Positions 55,083 to 64,000 of a stretch of 64,000 nucleotides of DNA are shown piece after piece. Each line of letters starts with the position of its first letter. Within the stretch, counting starts at the first letter, position 1. This stretch comes from Ooceraea biroi (Eukaryota; Arthropoda; Insecta; Hymenoptera; Formicidae): contig NC_039513.1 of the NCBI RefSeq assembly GCF_003672135.1, positions 434,001-498,000 of the forward strand, given 5' to 3'. The translations under genes and the position numbers were made by a program. Under the pieces are notes generated by a model, which worked only from the letters and a program-made list of their open reading frames with translations, had not been told where the DNA came from and searched no databases.

Positions 55083-55377
55083 TTATTTGTAGGAGCAACC
55101 AGGAATTTCATCTGCAGCATATAAAGTTAAACTACTTTTTTCTTTTGTAGGAAAAAGTGCATATAACTTATCAGATGACATACGAGATAAATGCTCTTGA
55201 GTTATTGTCATGCTCGTAGTTGTTTCACCCCTGGTTTTCAACGCGGATTTTATTACACATGTTGCATTAACACATGTTGGAGAAAGCTTGTTGCGCTTTT
55301 TGGTTTTTAAATCTGTTAAAATTGAAAATGTTCTCTCTGGATCTGCATTTGAATTTGGAAGTGAACGAACAGCACTT

Positions 55378-55425
55378 ACAAATAACACTACCCAAGTGCC
55401 ACTCGCCGATTTTCTTGAAACTTTG
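55378..55425 (+). repeat. Partial copy of the terminus of the 43761 element
   Basis: AATAACACTACCCAAGTGCC and CTCGCCGATTTT match the first 40 bases of the inverted repeat at 43761-43800 with three or four changes. It overlaps the hAT C-terminal frame, so it may be an ancestral piece or a coincidental shared motif. Confidence 0.4.
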
Positions 55426-55479
55426 CACACACGTAGTACATCGAAAAACATTAGACACGTGTCTTTTTATTTGTGCTAA

Positions 55480-55760
55480 CAACACATTTTAAGGTTAGAA
55501 AACGCATTCGAAAATTTAACACTCTATAGCACAATGGTAGCTAACGCTACTCCTGAGCGTTATTCTCTTACAGCTTTTACGACATTACTCTATTATGATT
55601 TTATTGTCTGAATGTTTGGTATTAATTTTACGAGATTCGGAATGGCAGATTCAAAATCGCGGACCGAAATCGCCGAATTTTCAAAAATTTTATTCAAAGT
55701 CAGTTTCGAAGAAGTGTTTTAGACCCGTGATTACGATTGTGGTAACAGTTATATCAATCT
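55480..55760. other. Diverged stretch between hAT blocks
   Basis: No hAT-like coding is visible between the C-terminal block and the next upstream block. AACACTCTATAGCACAATGG and the following sequence look unrelated and may be another small insertion. Confidence 0.3.
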
Positions 55761-56298
55761 AGAGGTGGAGGATGAAAAATGGCAAATTCAATATGGTGCA
55801 TTCAAAATGGCGGACCCAACATTCCTCACATTCGGATCCAACAAAAATTTCATTTGCATCTTTCTGAATTTCTTGTTGTTCGAAATCAATATTTGTGGCT
55901 ATGTCTTTGAGGTAATCTGTTTTAATAAAATTTCTGCAGATTTGAAAGAGAAAGTTAGTTGATTTTCTTTGCAAGATATGGATTCTCGTTTCTGAAGATT
56001 GGAAAAATGCATTAAAGAAATATAAGATATATTTAAGGAAAAGAAAATAAACCTTTAATTCTACATTTTCCATTAGAGATAACAGATTTTCTGCAGACTT
56101 TCTACTTTTTGTTTTGTCGCTCACAACCATTTCTTGCAAAAAATGTTCAATTGTATTCCACGACTCGAGAAGTCTCTCAACACATGTGTAGTGGACAGCC
56201 AGCGTGTATCACATAGTTTAAAAATTTTGCTATACTTATCTTGAAAGCAATCGCAAAACTCATGAAAAATTGTTAAACGTTTCGGACTACTATTTATA

Positions 56299-56877
56299 CA
56301 GGGTGGCCCATTTTAATTTATACAGTCGATTTTTTAATAAACTAAAAGAGATACGAAAAAATGTTTCAGACAGACATGTCACGATTTCGAGGGGGACATA
56401 AGATGATACCATTGGTTTGACCTTGAATAGTCGTTTGAAGGTCACGCGAAGATCACCTTCAATTTCTTAAATTGAAACCCCAACTTTTTATTGCAGATTC
56501 TTATTCTCCATCGAAAAGTAAGTAACTTTTGTCTGAAACATTTTTCCGAAAAATGTCATCTTATGTCCTTAAAATGTCCTCAAAACTCATCTTGAAGATC
56601 ATTTTAAGGACATAAGATGACATTTTTCGGAAAAATGTTTCAGACAAAAGTTACTTACTTTTCGATGGAGAATAAGAATCTGCAATAAAAAGTTGGGGTT
56701 TCAATTTAAGAAATTGAAGGTGATCTTCGCGTGACCTTCAAACAACTATTCAAGGTCAAACCAATGGTATCATCTTATGTCCCCCTCGAAATCGTGACAT
56801 GTCGGTCTGAAACATTTTTTCGTATCTCTTTTAGTTTATTAAAAAATCGACTGTATAAATTAAAATGGGCCACCCTG
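56299..56877. mobile_element. 579-bp near-perfect palindromic foldback element
   Basis: CAGGGTGGCCCATTTTAATT at the left is mirrored by AATTAAAATGGGCCACCCTG at the right, with TA on both sides (56297-56298 and 56878-56879). The two arms meet at about 56588 with hardly any loop. The arms are the same sequence as the terminal repeats of the element at 36946-39417. No coding capacity. It sits in the hAT gene and is therefore younger than it. Confidence 0.9.
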
Positions 56878-57190
56878 TATAAGAAGCTATTTTTTAAAAA
56901 AACTCGTCACAAAATGACGGTATCTTTGCACATGCAACGTGCGCTGCTCATGCAGAGCAATGGCATGGGCATGGGAATGTTATTAAGTGTTTACACATCT
57001 CTTTCAATTTTGTTTTAAAAGATGAATATTTCCCTGTCATCACAGACGTATTGTCACATGACAGGGCAATAATATTTGTAAAAGGAATTTGCAATTTCCA
57101 CATTTCACATTTAAATGCATGGAATAATTTTTCAGCACTAGAATCTGTGGCATCAATATTTATTAATTTCACTAATTGTGAGCGAATATG

Positions 57191-57634
57191 TAGCGTCTCA
57201 CAAGGGAAGGGTACGATCTATGTTGTTGAATCGGCGAACCTCACCATGAGCATTCGAAAGAGCATCAAGCACAATATTTACAAGCAAAGTTTTAGACCCG
57301 GAGCTGCAGAGGGAGGGAAGAGAGAAGGTCGCATATAATCGCAGGCAAAAGTGAACAGTGTGTGTTGTTTAAGTTCTTTTCTCATTCTATTCTCATCCAA
57401 ACTTCTGTCTCATGTGTTACTACACTTTTCTTTACTGTTCTTCACTGCGATATCTTTTTTCATTTATCATCCTAATGCAGCAGTTTCGCGATTTCTGTTT
57501 TGGAAATTGTATGATTATTATTGTATGATTCTTTGTTTTTTCTGTTGTTTTCTTTTTCTCCTCTCTACTTCCCACATATTGGTTCGTTCTTCTCTCTTAT
57601 AGCCACTTTCATATCCTTCCTCTTTTAGTTCAAA
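57191..57634. other. 5' region of the pogo-like gene
   Basis: 57200-57340 is GC-richer with a short open frame; 57350-57630 is T-rich with ...TTTTAG just before the ATG context at 57635. No inverted repeat matching the downstream side was found. Confidence 0.35.
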
Positions 57635-59265
57635 ATGAATCCGCGGGTGATTGTCAGACTGCTAGTGGAGGAATTTGGAACTAGTAATATAAAGCCTAGT
57701 GTTGCTGATGTGATGATGTTTCGTCTAATAAGAAACGATCTGAAAGAAGAAATGGAAGTGGTCGATAGAATTGACACGTTGACGTTTGATGACTCGCCAG
57801 ATCTGGATGCCGATGATGTAGATCATGATTATGGCGCTGAAGATGAAGGAGAGTGCAGCTCACAGATGATGCAGACGGATGAATCAGACGCAACTAGCTT
57901 GTCCCAGAGTAGCAGTTCTTATGCTCCATCGCCACAAAAGATCAGGAGGCAGGAAAATTTGCCGTACGAGTACAAGAAACGAGCATACGAGTATTGGAAC
58001 GACACTGTGTCTGGAAAACGTAGATCATTTAGCTCTGTTCAATCGAAGTTTAACAGGATCACGTGTCTCTACATTCTGACTAACTTCGAGAAAGTCCTGA
58101 TACAGCCTTCTCTTCATGAGATCAATTTGCTCATTCTGAATCACTTCAAAGCAATGATCCAGAAAAACGCGATCATTCATGACAGAACCATCAAACAGTG
58201 GGCAATGCAGATCAAAGCTCGAATTGATCCCGACAACAACCTCAAATTCCATGCATCAGACTCATGGCTCAAGAAGTTCAAGAGGAGAAATCGCATTGTA
58301 TCACGTAGCATCACTCATAAAGTGGGCAGGAATTTTCAGTCGAAGGAGAAAGATAACTTGCAGAAGGCTAACGAATTCGTCCTGAAGATGAAGAAACTCT
58401 TCATCGACAAGAATTTGAGTGCAAGACAGATCTTAAATGCTGATCAGAGTCGATTTGATAAAGAGATGCATTCTGGAAGGACTCTTCGATTTGCTGGTGT
58501 CAAAAGGATCTTTGCGACTATGGGATCAATATCAGCAACAACACACAGCTATATGATCATGCCTGTTATTTCAATGGATGGTTTGCTCCATTCACCAATG
58601 TATCTCCTTTCGGCTGAATCATCGAAAAAATTTCCAGCAAGTAAGCCTGTTGATCCGTTTAACATCAGATCATATGCTTCTGGAACTGCCAACATGTCAA
58701 AAGCTGCCTTGAATATCATGCTGTCTGACGTTTTCTGGCCAAGTGTCGTTGCATTACACGACGACAGTATTCTGCTGCTTATAGACTCGTGGTCAGCGAA
58801 TAGAGACGAGGCACTGATCAAGTCTACGATTCCAGACAACATGTCAGGCTTCGAATGGCATCTGATACCTGGAGGCTGCACAGGTATGATCCAGCCACTT
58901 GACGTCTATTTCTTCCGGCCTTATAAGTCATTCGTCAAATACCTCACTGATACGATCATCACAAGCACTGAATTCAACATCTGGCACCGCGACAATTTCG
59001 CTTGCAGTCGTTCACCCACTACCAATTCAGTGCTCCTCTGTTTCGAAACATGATAAGATATGCGTGGTATAAGTCTGGATATTTAGATGAAGAGCCGGAA
59101 CCGTTCAAGACTCCGATGGAGTATTGTTGTGACACCGTATCGAGTGAATCCTGTGCTACTTTTGCCTGTTCTATGTTTGGATTCATGCGTTGTGCACACT
59201 GCGCTGGCGTATTTTGTCTCAATCATCTGCTTATTGACAGTCTGCACATCAATTGTACTGATTGA
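57635..59265 (+). pseudogene. Pogo/Tigger-like (DDE_1) transposase, one frameshift
   Basis: The frame is open for 472 codons from ATG 57635. Order: an acidic N-terminus (residues 40-80), a basic start of the DNA-binding part (RRQENLPYEYKKRAYEYWND), a CENP-B-like helix-turn-helix (LKFHASDSWLKKFKRRNRIV), then DDE motifs ILNADQSRFDKEM (first Asp), LLIDSWSANRDEAL (second Asp) and IPGGCTGMIQPLDVYFFRPY, the usual pogo/Tigger block with the third Asp. Near 58995 a shift moves the frame to 59002-59265, which ends in a Cys/His cluster (CCDTV ... FMRCAHCAGVFCLNH). Apart from this shift it appears complete at about 540 residues. The best-preserved long gene in the right half. Confidence 0.75.
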
Positions 59266-59424
59266 TCGTATTAATAAGAATTCCTTTTAATCTTATAATT
59301 TCCTATGTTGTTCCACTTATTTCCTTGATTCCTGTTGTTTTGTCTAATTTCTCTCTCTCTCCCCCTCTCTCCCCCTCTCCCACCCTCCTCCCCCTCCCCC
59401 TCTTCCTCCCCCCTCTCTCTCTAA
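59266..59424 (+). repeat. CT/CCCT-rich tract
   Basis: T-rich sequence, then about 75 bases of C/T (CTCTCTCCCCCTCTC) at 59349-59422, running directly into a LINE fragment. Similar C/T sequence follows the 3' end of the same LINE family at 9830-10078. Confidence 0.8.
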
Positions 59425-59967
59425 AAAGAAATTTAGAATACCGAAAGTATGGGAAGGAAAAAAATGGTATACAGATGAAATTAGAGATGTAGCGTATAAT
59501 AGAGCACTGTTTTCAAACACGGAGCAAGATTGGTTACAATTTAAATTTGAGAGAAATGCAGTAGTTAAACTTATTAAGACCAAAAAGAAAGAATATTATA
59601 AAAATTTGATAGATTACAATAAAAATAATCCTGTAAGGATGTGGAAAACATTAAAAGAAGTATTAAAAGAGGAACAAATGGGGTTTAAGAAAATAGAAAA
59701 TATTGATTTTGAAATATTAGAAGGAAGATTGTGGGTGCAATATAGCGGATAAATTAATTTTATATACAGAGTATAGATAATATAGTAAAATCTATAGAGG
59801 GAGAGGAGAAGGCTGAGATAAACAGAAGAGTTATATATCCTATTGTAAATAAAAAAAGTTATATATGAATTTGAAATGATTAGCTTAGGGAAATTAGAAC
59901 AAATTGTGATGAGTTTGCCGAACAAGAAAGGTACACAGGAAGGTATAACTAGTGATATATTAAAAGT
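59425..59967 (+). mobile_element. Internal fragment of the 5230-9830 LINE family
   Basis: Matches 7677-8240 (KKKFRIPKVWEGKKWYTDEI ... NKKGTQEGITSDIL) closely, lacking 15 bases (EAAVI) near 59488, with several indels at 59715-59790. Begins and ends abruptly inside ORF2, with neither a LINE 3' end nor target duplication, so it moved by recombination or another element's capture. Confidence 0.85.
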
Positions 59968-60020
59968 GCGCCTGTAAGGAACGGGTGCTGTGCGCCTGTA
60001 AGGAACGAGTGCTTATGTCT
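59968..60020 (+). repeat. Tandem duplication of about 26 bp
   Basis: GTGCGCCTGTAAGGAACG occurs at 59968 and again at about 59991. It lies precisely at the join between the LINE fragment and the protease fragment. Confidence 0.6.
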
Positions 60021-60077
60021 CACAAAAAACGTATTGTGCATTTATAAAAATTGGTTACTCCGTGCTTATTTAATAAA

Positions 60078-60302
60078 ATGTTTCCAAGGACACAAAATAT
60101 TACTTTAAAATCAGCGGATAAAGATATAATTAGCCGAGGCGAATGGCTTACGGATGTACAAATGGATTTTTTCCATCAACTTTTAAAGAATTGTTCGGAT
60201 TATAGACCTGTTGAAACATGGCGAATACAACTTATTGATACGATACTACCTGTGTTACAAGGTACAAAACACATTCAAATATTGTACAGTTCGTCACATT
60301 AG
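60078..60302 (+). pseudogene. N-terminal fragment of a Ulp1-type protease related to the Helitron gene
   Basis: From ATG 60078: ISRGEWLTDVQMDFFHQLLK, DYRPVETWRIQLIDTILPVL and KHIQILYSSS. Compare VEGEWLTDLHIEHFNHLLRK and NYRPVETWQPYFFNQIQPV in the copies at 4094 and 18646. It stops at 60300 just before the catalytic His segment, so it has no active-site residue. Divergence is much greater than between the two palindrome copies, so it is an older or separate relative. Confidence 0.75.
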
Positions 60303-60376
60303 GTATGTAGTAGGGTGGGCCGAAAAATGAAAATATTTTTTGATCGAATTGTAATAGTGTGGAAAATTTGCCCATT

Positions 60377-61629
60377 TATATCAGTAATATCTTGTGCAAA
60401 AGTTCAACTCGATCGGATATCTTCTGTTCTGAACCTGAGCTTGAAGTTTCGATATTTTAGCCGAAAACACTGAAATGTACGTTATAACAACACCGTCTTG
60501 TTTATCACTACTATTGCGTTCCGAGGCTTGTAATATGACGCAGAGTTATTATTTTGTGAAAGGCAATTGAATAGTAGCACGACCAATATTATTTTTGTAC
60601 TCCTATTTAGAGTTAAAGCCCTTGTTAAGCTCAGAACCGGAGAAGAGAAGGACGAACGAAATGCCAAAAATGAGCATTTTGACTATATTATACATGTGCA
60701 GTTCCTTGCTCACTCGAACAATCGCAAATGACCCAGAACCCACCACGTGGAGGTGGCTGCACTTCGGGTTCCTCCCAAGCCCTACCCAACCACCCAACCA
60801 TATACGGCTTCGCGGATTATTCAGTGCTGCTCCATCATACTTACATAATCTGACTTTGTTTTGAAATGTGACAAAGCCTGTCTCGACAATAGAGTTGACC
60901 GTATGAATCGATCTCGAGAGTTCTTGCCACATATTTTGGCCGATGCCTCTGTAACAAGCTTACAACTCGTTCGACTGCTACTGTGCAATGAAGAGTTTGT
61001 AGGAAAGCTGTCTGACAAGGATGTTCAACACTGGGACTTCTGCGAGCTTCCCTGTCACACAGTAGCAGTCGAACGAGTTGTAAAGCTTGTCAAAGAAGCA
61101 TCGGCCAAGATATGTGGTAAGAACTCTCGAGATTGATTCATACGGTCAACTCTATTGTCGAGACAGGCTTTGCCACATTTCAAAACAAAGTCAGATTATT
61201 TAAGTATGATGGAGCAGCACTGAATAATCCGCGAAGCCGTATATGGTTGGGTGGTTAGGTAGGGCTTGGGAGGAACCCGAAGTGCAGCCACCTCCACGTG
61301 GTGGGTTCTGGGTCATTTGCGATTGTTCGAGTGAGAAAGGAGCTGCACATGTATAATATAGTCAAAATGCTCATTTTTGGCATTTCGTTCGTCCTTCTCT
61401 TCTCCGATTCTGAGCTTAACGAGGGCTTTAACTCAAATTAGGAGTACAAAATAATAACTCTGCGTCGTATTACAAGCCTCGGAACGCAATAGTAGTGATA
61501 AACAAGACGGTGTTGTTATAACGTACATTTCGGTGTTTTCGGCTAAAATATCGAAACTTCAAGCTCAGGTTAAGAACAAAAGATATTATCCGATCGAGTT
61601 GAACTTTTGCATAGGTATTACTGGTATAA
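60377..61629. repeat. 1.25-kb inverted duplication, arms about 600 bp
   Basis: Position x pairs with about 62006 - x. CAACACCGTCTTGTTTATCA near 60488 is mirrored at about 61500, and the match continues inwards to about 60975 and 61055. The spacer of about 75 bp contains LSDKDVQHWDFCELPCHTVA. Arms differ at scattered sites and a few small indels. Ends are not sharp and no target duplication is obvious. Confidence 0.85.
60840..61230 (+). pseudogene. Fragment of an unnamed repeat-associated protein, partly duplicated
   Basis: On the plus strand the spacer and right arm read EEFVGKLSDKDVQHWDFCEL, PCHTVAVERVVKLVKEASAK, ICGKNSRD, a stop, then FIRSTLLSRQALPHFKTKSD. The left arm gives the second half on the minus strand (KLVTEASAKICGKNSRDRFI), without the stop. 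I recall similar strings in uncharacterised insect proteins but cannot name the family. Only the right-arm orientation carries the upstream part, so the right arm is probably the original and the left the copy. Confidence 0.5.
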
Positions 61630-62610
61630 GGACACGATTACGATTTCTGAGGCCCCTCGATTTGACGATGGTTTTTGATAGTACTTTTACCGCTGAATAA
61701 AAAAGTATATAGGTATTATAGGGCTAACTGCTTTCGTTTATGAGATATTCGGTGTTAAAGATGATTTATGAAAGTTAGAAAATCTGTTATCGATGGATAA
61801 ACTTATACGATTTCTTTCGATCTGATTGTTTCTAATAGTACATTTAACGCTGAATAAAAAATTATATAACTATAAAGGGGCTAACTGCTTTGGTTTTCAA
61901 GATATGAAATTGTGCTAAATGTTTACTTTGACCCCGTCCTCTTAATTTAACTTAAAGTTCACTCTAATAAGAATCAAAATTAGATGTAGGGTAAACATTG
62001 CTTCTTCTCGCAAAGTACATGCGTGGATGCAGTGTGTTTTGCCCCCCTGCGGGGGGGCTCCACTTCCGAAAAATCTAACCTAACCCCAACCCAACCCTGT
62101 TTTTGATTTAAAATCTAAGTTAGACTTCCGAATAGCTCCCCCCTCCGATTGTTATGAAATTTTTAGGATATATAGAGGTAGAGATGAGGAAGGTGTGGGT
62201 GGAAGGATATTTTGCGGAAACGCCTCCTAGCGAAGAAATTAACAAAAAAAGTTTAATGATTTTGCACGAATTTCCAGCTGTCTACGCAAATCAAGACCTT
62301 GACCCTGACATATGTTGTCAAAGTCAATGCCCTGAGTGACCTTCAGAAGGTTTTAGGTGGCGGTCATTGTTAATTAAAAAGTTATTAACATAAAAGTTTA
62401 ATGAGCATAATTGTATGATACCATATACGTATACGAAAAAGTATATTTGATGGAATTTTAGCTTTAAATCAGAAATAGGTTTGGGTTAGGTTATATTTTC
62501 CGAAACTGGAGCCCCGGACACATACGCTCGTTTTTCAGCCCGCTTCGCGGGAGGGCGGGGGGAGGGGCCTCGCCCCTCCCCCACGCCGGGACTAGTGTAA
62601 CAGATTTCAC
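61630..62610. other. Spacer with short internal repeat and GC-rich hairpin
   Basis: CGCTGAATAAAAAAGTATAT and GGGCTAACTGCTT occur at about 61692-61735 and again at 61851-61895, a direct repeat of about 160 bp. AATCTAACCTAACC at 62072 and GGTTTGGGTTAGG at 62479 face each other. GGGGAGGGGCCTCGCCCCTC at 62561 is a strong hairpin. No gene is recognised. Confidence 0.45.
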
Positions 62611-62614
62611 TGTA

Positions 62615-64000
62615 CAGGGTGGGGAAAAATTATTGGTCAAGCTTTCGCCAGTCGATTCTACTCGTCGAGATCGCCAACATTGCATCATAAACATGGTGCC
62701 GCAAAATTAACTTTCAAGGTCATTTTCAATGTCAAATTTTTTATTGGCTTAGTCGATTCTACTCGTCGAGCTGAACAAAAGTCTCAAAGGGACCATATGC
62801 CGGAAATCAATATTTCATAGAGAAATCTTCGTTTGAAGTTTTTAGAAGCCAAAAAATTTCGTAAAATTAATTGTGATGAATGTAAAATCTGCTTAATCTA
62901 CTCTTAATGCTACCCAGGAACAACGAAGTGGGCGTGGTAGATTTTTATTCCCTTCGGGGTATCTTGGTACCCAGTAACATTTCAATGGCTGTTGGTTCCT
63001 TAAAGCAACGATCATTTGCCTCGGAGAGGAATAATATATCGCTCCATAAGACATTCGTTACTTGTACTTAAGAAGCTTTCCATCCATATCCAGACCTTTT
63101 TCGTGATTATTAGAAGACCGCCGCTGATCTTGAATCAATTCTCAGTGTAAAATTAAAAAAAAATTGTTTTAATTTTTTACCAAATTTTTTCTAAGAATAA
63201 CGTTGCCGTAGCATGCCTCGACGTGGTGGCCGTGGTGGTCGTGATCGGGCGCTTCGGGATGGGCGTGACCAACGTCTAATGCTTCGAGCAATTGATCGTG
63301 CTCATGGTAATTACACACGAGCACGAGCTCTTTATGCTAGTTGGTTGCGACGCCAAGCTAATGGCAGACCATTACGTCCAGGGTCCGTGCCTGATCGTCG
63401 AGAATTTCAACGACTCGATGAACGATTACATGATCAGGAGGAAATGAATTTTGCAGGTGCTGGCCACCGTAGAGCAGGTCGTCCTCGTGTGTCTTGGAGA
63501 ATTGAGGAACGTGTGATTGCTCTAGCTCGAACTTATCCTGTCATGGGATCACGACGCATAGGCGCGCGAGTAGGGGTTGATCATAAAACAGTCTTGCGCA
63601 TTCTCCGTAAGGAAGGCCTACGACCCTACAAAGTGCAGGTAGTGCATGAGTTACGACCTGGTGATCGCACAGCTCGTCTTCGTTTTTGTCGGTGGATGCT
63701 TCGCAAGATCCGAAGATATCGGCACTTTCTGAAAAATATAGTGTTCACTGATGAATCCAGTTTTTCCAGTACTTCCATTTTGAACCGGCAAAATGTTCGC
63801 ATCTGGCGCAGACGCAATCCACACGCAATGGTCCAAAGAGTTCAGCAGGGCCGTTTTTCAGTCAATGTTTGGGCAGGGATACTCGGGAATGATTATATTG
63901 CTCCTGTGTTTCTCTCAAACCGATTGTCAAGCGTTGAGTATTTGCGGTTTCTACGTCATACTCTCCTGAATCGACTGCGACGTATGGTTCCGAGGAATGC
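62615..64000 (+). mobile_element. Tc1/mariner-like element, 5' part, runs off the window
   Basis: CAGGGTGGGGAAAAATTATT at 62615 after TA is a plausible terminus of the same CAGGGTG type seen elsewhere here. About 600 bases of leader follow, including CTACCCAGGAACAACGA at 62911, also found at 37465 in the other element. The transposase begins at 63213 and the element continues beyond 64000. Confidence 0.65.
63213..64000 (+). CDS. Tc1/mariner-like transposase, intact to the window edge
   Basis: Open for 262 codons from ATG 63213 with no stop. An Arg/Gly-rich start (MPRRGGRGGRDRALRDGRDQ) is followed by an N-terminal segment (AHGNYTRARALYASWLRRQA), the second DNA-binding region (RVIALARTYPVMGSRRIGAR ... 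HKTVLRILRKEGLRPY) and the first catalytic Asp in IVFTDESSF, with ILNRQNVRIWRRRNPHAM and RFSVNVWAGILGNDYIAPVF after it. The second and third catalytic Asp lie past the window. The composition is noticeably GC- and Arg-richer than other genes here. It is the only transposase in this window without a break so far, so it may be young. The frame was chosen from the first ATG after an AT-rich leader. Confidence 0.8.
   Translation, partial: MPRRGGRGGRDRALRDGRDQRLMLRAIDRAHGNYTRARALYASWLRRQANGRPLRPGSVPDRREFQRLDERLHDQEEMNFAGAGHRRAGRPRVSWRIEERVIALARTYPVMGSRRIGARVGVDHKTVLRILRKEGLRPYKVQVVHELRPGDRTARLRFCRWMLRKIRRYRHFLKNIVFTDESSFSSTSILNRQNVRIWRRRNPHAMVQRVQQGRFSVNVWAGILGNDYIAPVFLSNRLSSVEYLRFLRHTLLNRLRRMVPRN

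Larger units (their letters stand above)
55083..57190 (-). pseudogene. hAT-family transposase, split by a foldback element
   Basis: Minus-strand order: LFHAFKCEMWKLQIPFTNII, ALSCDNTSVMTGKYSSF (DDE-region Asp) and FPCPCHCSA at 57172-56948, then LHVQRYRHF. The foldback at 56299-56877 interrupts here. Next come SPKRLTIFHEFCDCFQDKYS, FKLCDTRWLS, LKYILYFFNAFFQSSETRIH and IDFEQQEIQKDANEIFVG (56290-55830). Finally LPNSNADPERTFSILTDLKT and NATCVIKSALKTRG at 55390-55240, the hAT C-terminal dimerisation region. At least four frameshifts besides the insertion. The gene is dead, but its blocks remain in the correct order. Confidence 0.75.

Overview
This is a stretch of arthropod nuclear DNA, most likely from an insect; the mixture of elements would suit a hymenopteran such as an ant, but that is inference. 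The evidence is spliced coding fragments with GT/AG introns of about 80-400 bases, long AT-rich spacers, microsatellites, two 100-base assembly gaps (14424-14523 and 28436-28535), and a dense, nested mosaic of eukaryotic transposable elements. I see no bacterial operon, CRISPR array, rRNA or functional tRNA. Almost every recognisable protein belongs to a mobile element, and most are broken.

Region 1 (1-1116) has two short unrecognised coding stretches. Region 2 (1117-22312) is a giant inverted duplication. Its outer arms (1117-8850 and 14598-22312) each carry, in mirror order, a broken Helitron with a Rep/zinc-finger protein and a separate Ulp1-type (C48) protease, and an APE-type LINE. Inner arms (12299-13269 and 13399-14371) carry exons resembling an F-box/leucine-rich-repeat gene around a spacer of about 130 bp. 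The left side holds about 3.4 kb (8851-12298) with no right-hand partner, and the gap at 14424 lies exactly where that partner should be. Region 3 (22313-23720) continues the Helitron through its HUH and tyrosine motifs and ends in a 60-bp tandem repeat.

Region 4 (24229-27900) has a foldback hairpin, a decayed En/Spm-like transposase and a spliced DUF4806-like fragment. Region 5 (28260-31200) is an R2-type LINE with a restriction-like endonuclease, split by a mariner-like element. Region 6 (31200-36400) is AT-rich with no gene. Region 7 (36405-39417) is mariner-like elements abutting each other, one with long inverted repeats. Region 8 (39420-48700) holds a 1.2-kb TTAA element, several foldback elements, a P/THAP9-like pseudogene, a truncated mariner and a SINE-like insertion.

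Region 9 (48970-54758) has an LTR-like stretch, a small Helitron-like element and an almost complete Jockey-type LINE with a 12-bp target duplication. Region 10 (55083-59265) is a hAT pseudogene split by a 579-bp palindrome, then a nearly intact pogo-like transposase. Region 11 (59425-64000) has second fragments of the LINE and the Ulp1 gene, a 1.25-kb palindrome, and an intact Tc1/mariner-like transposase running off the window. The elements do not form a host pathway. What they show is successive insertion, so relative ages can be read from who interrupts whom, and several insertions have an uninterrupted copy of their target in the same window.
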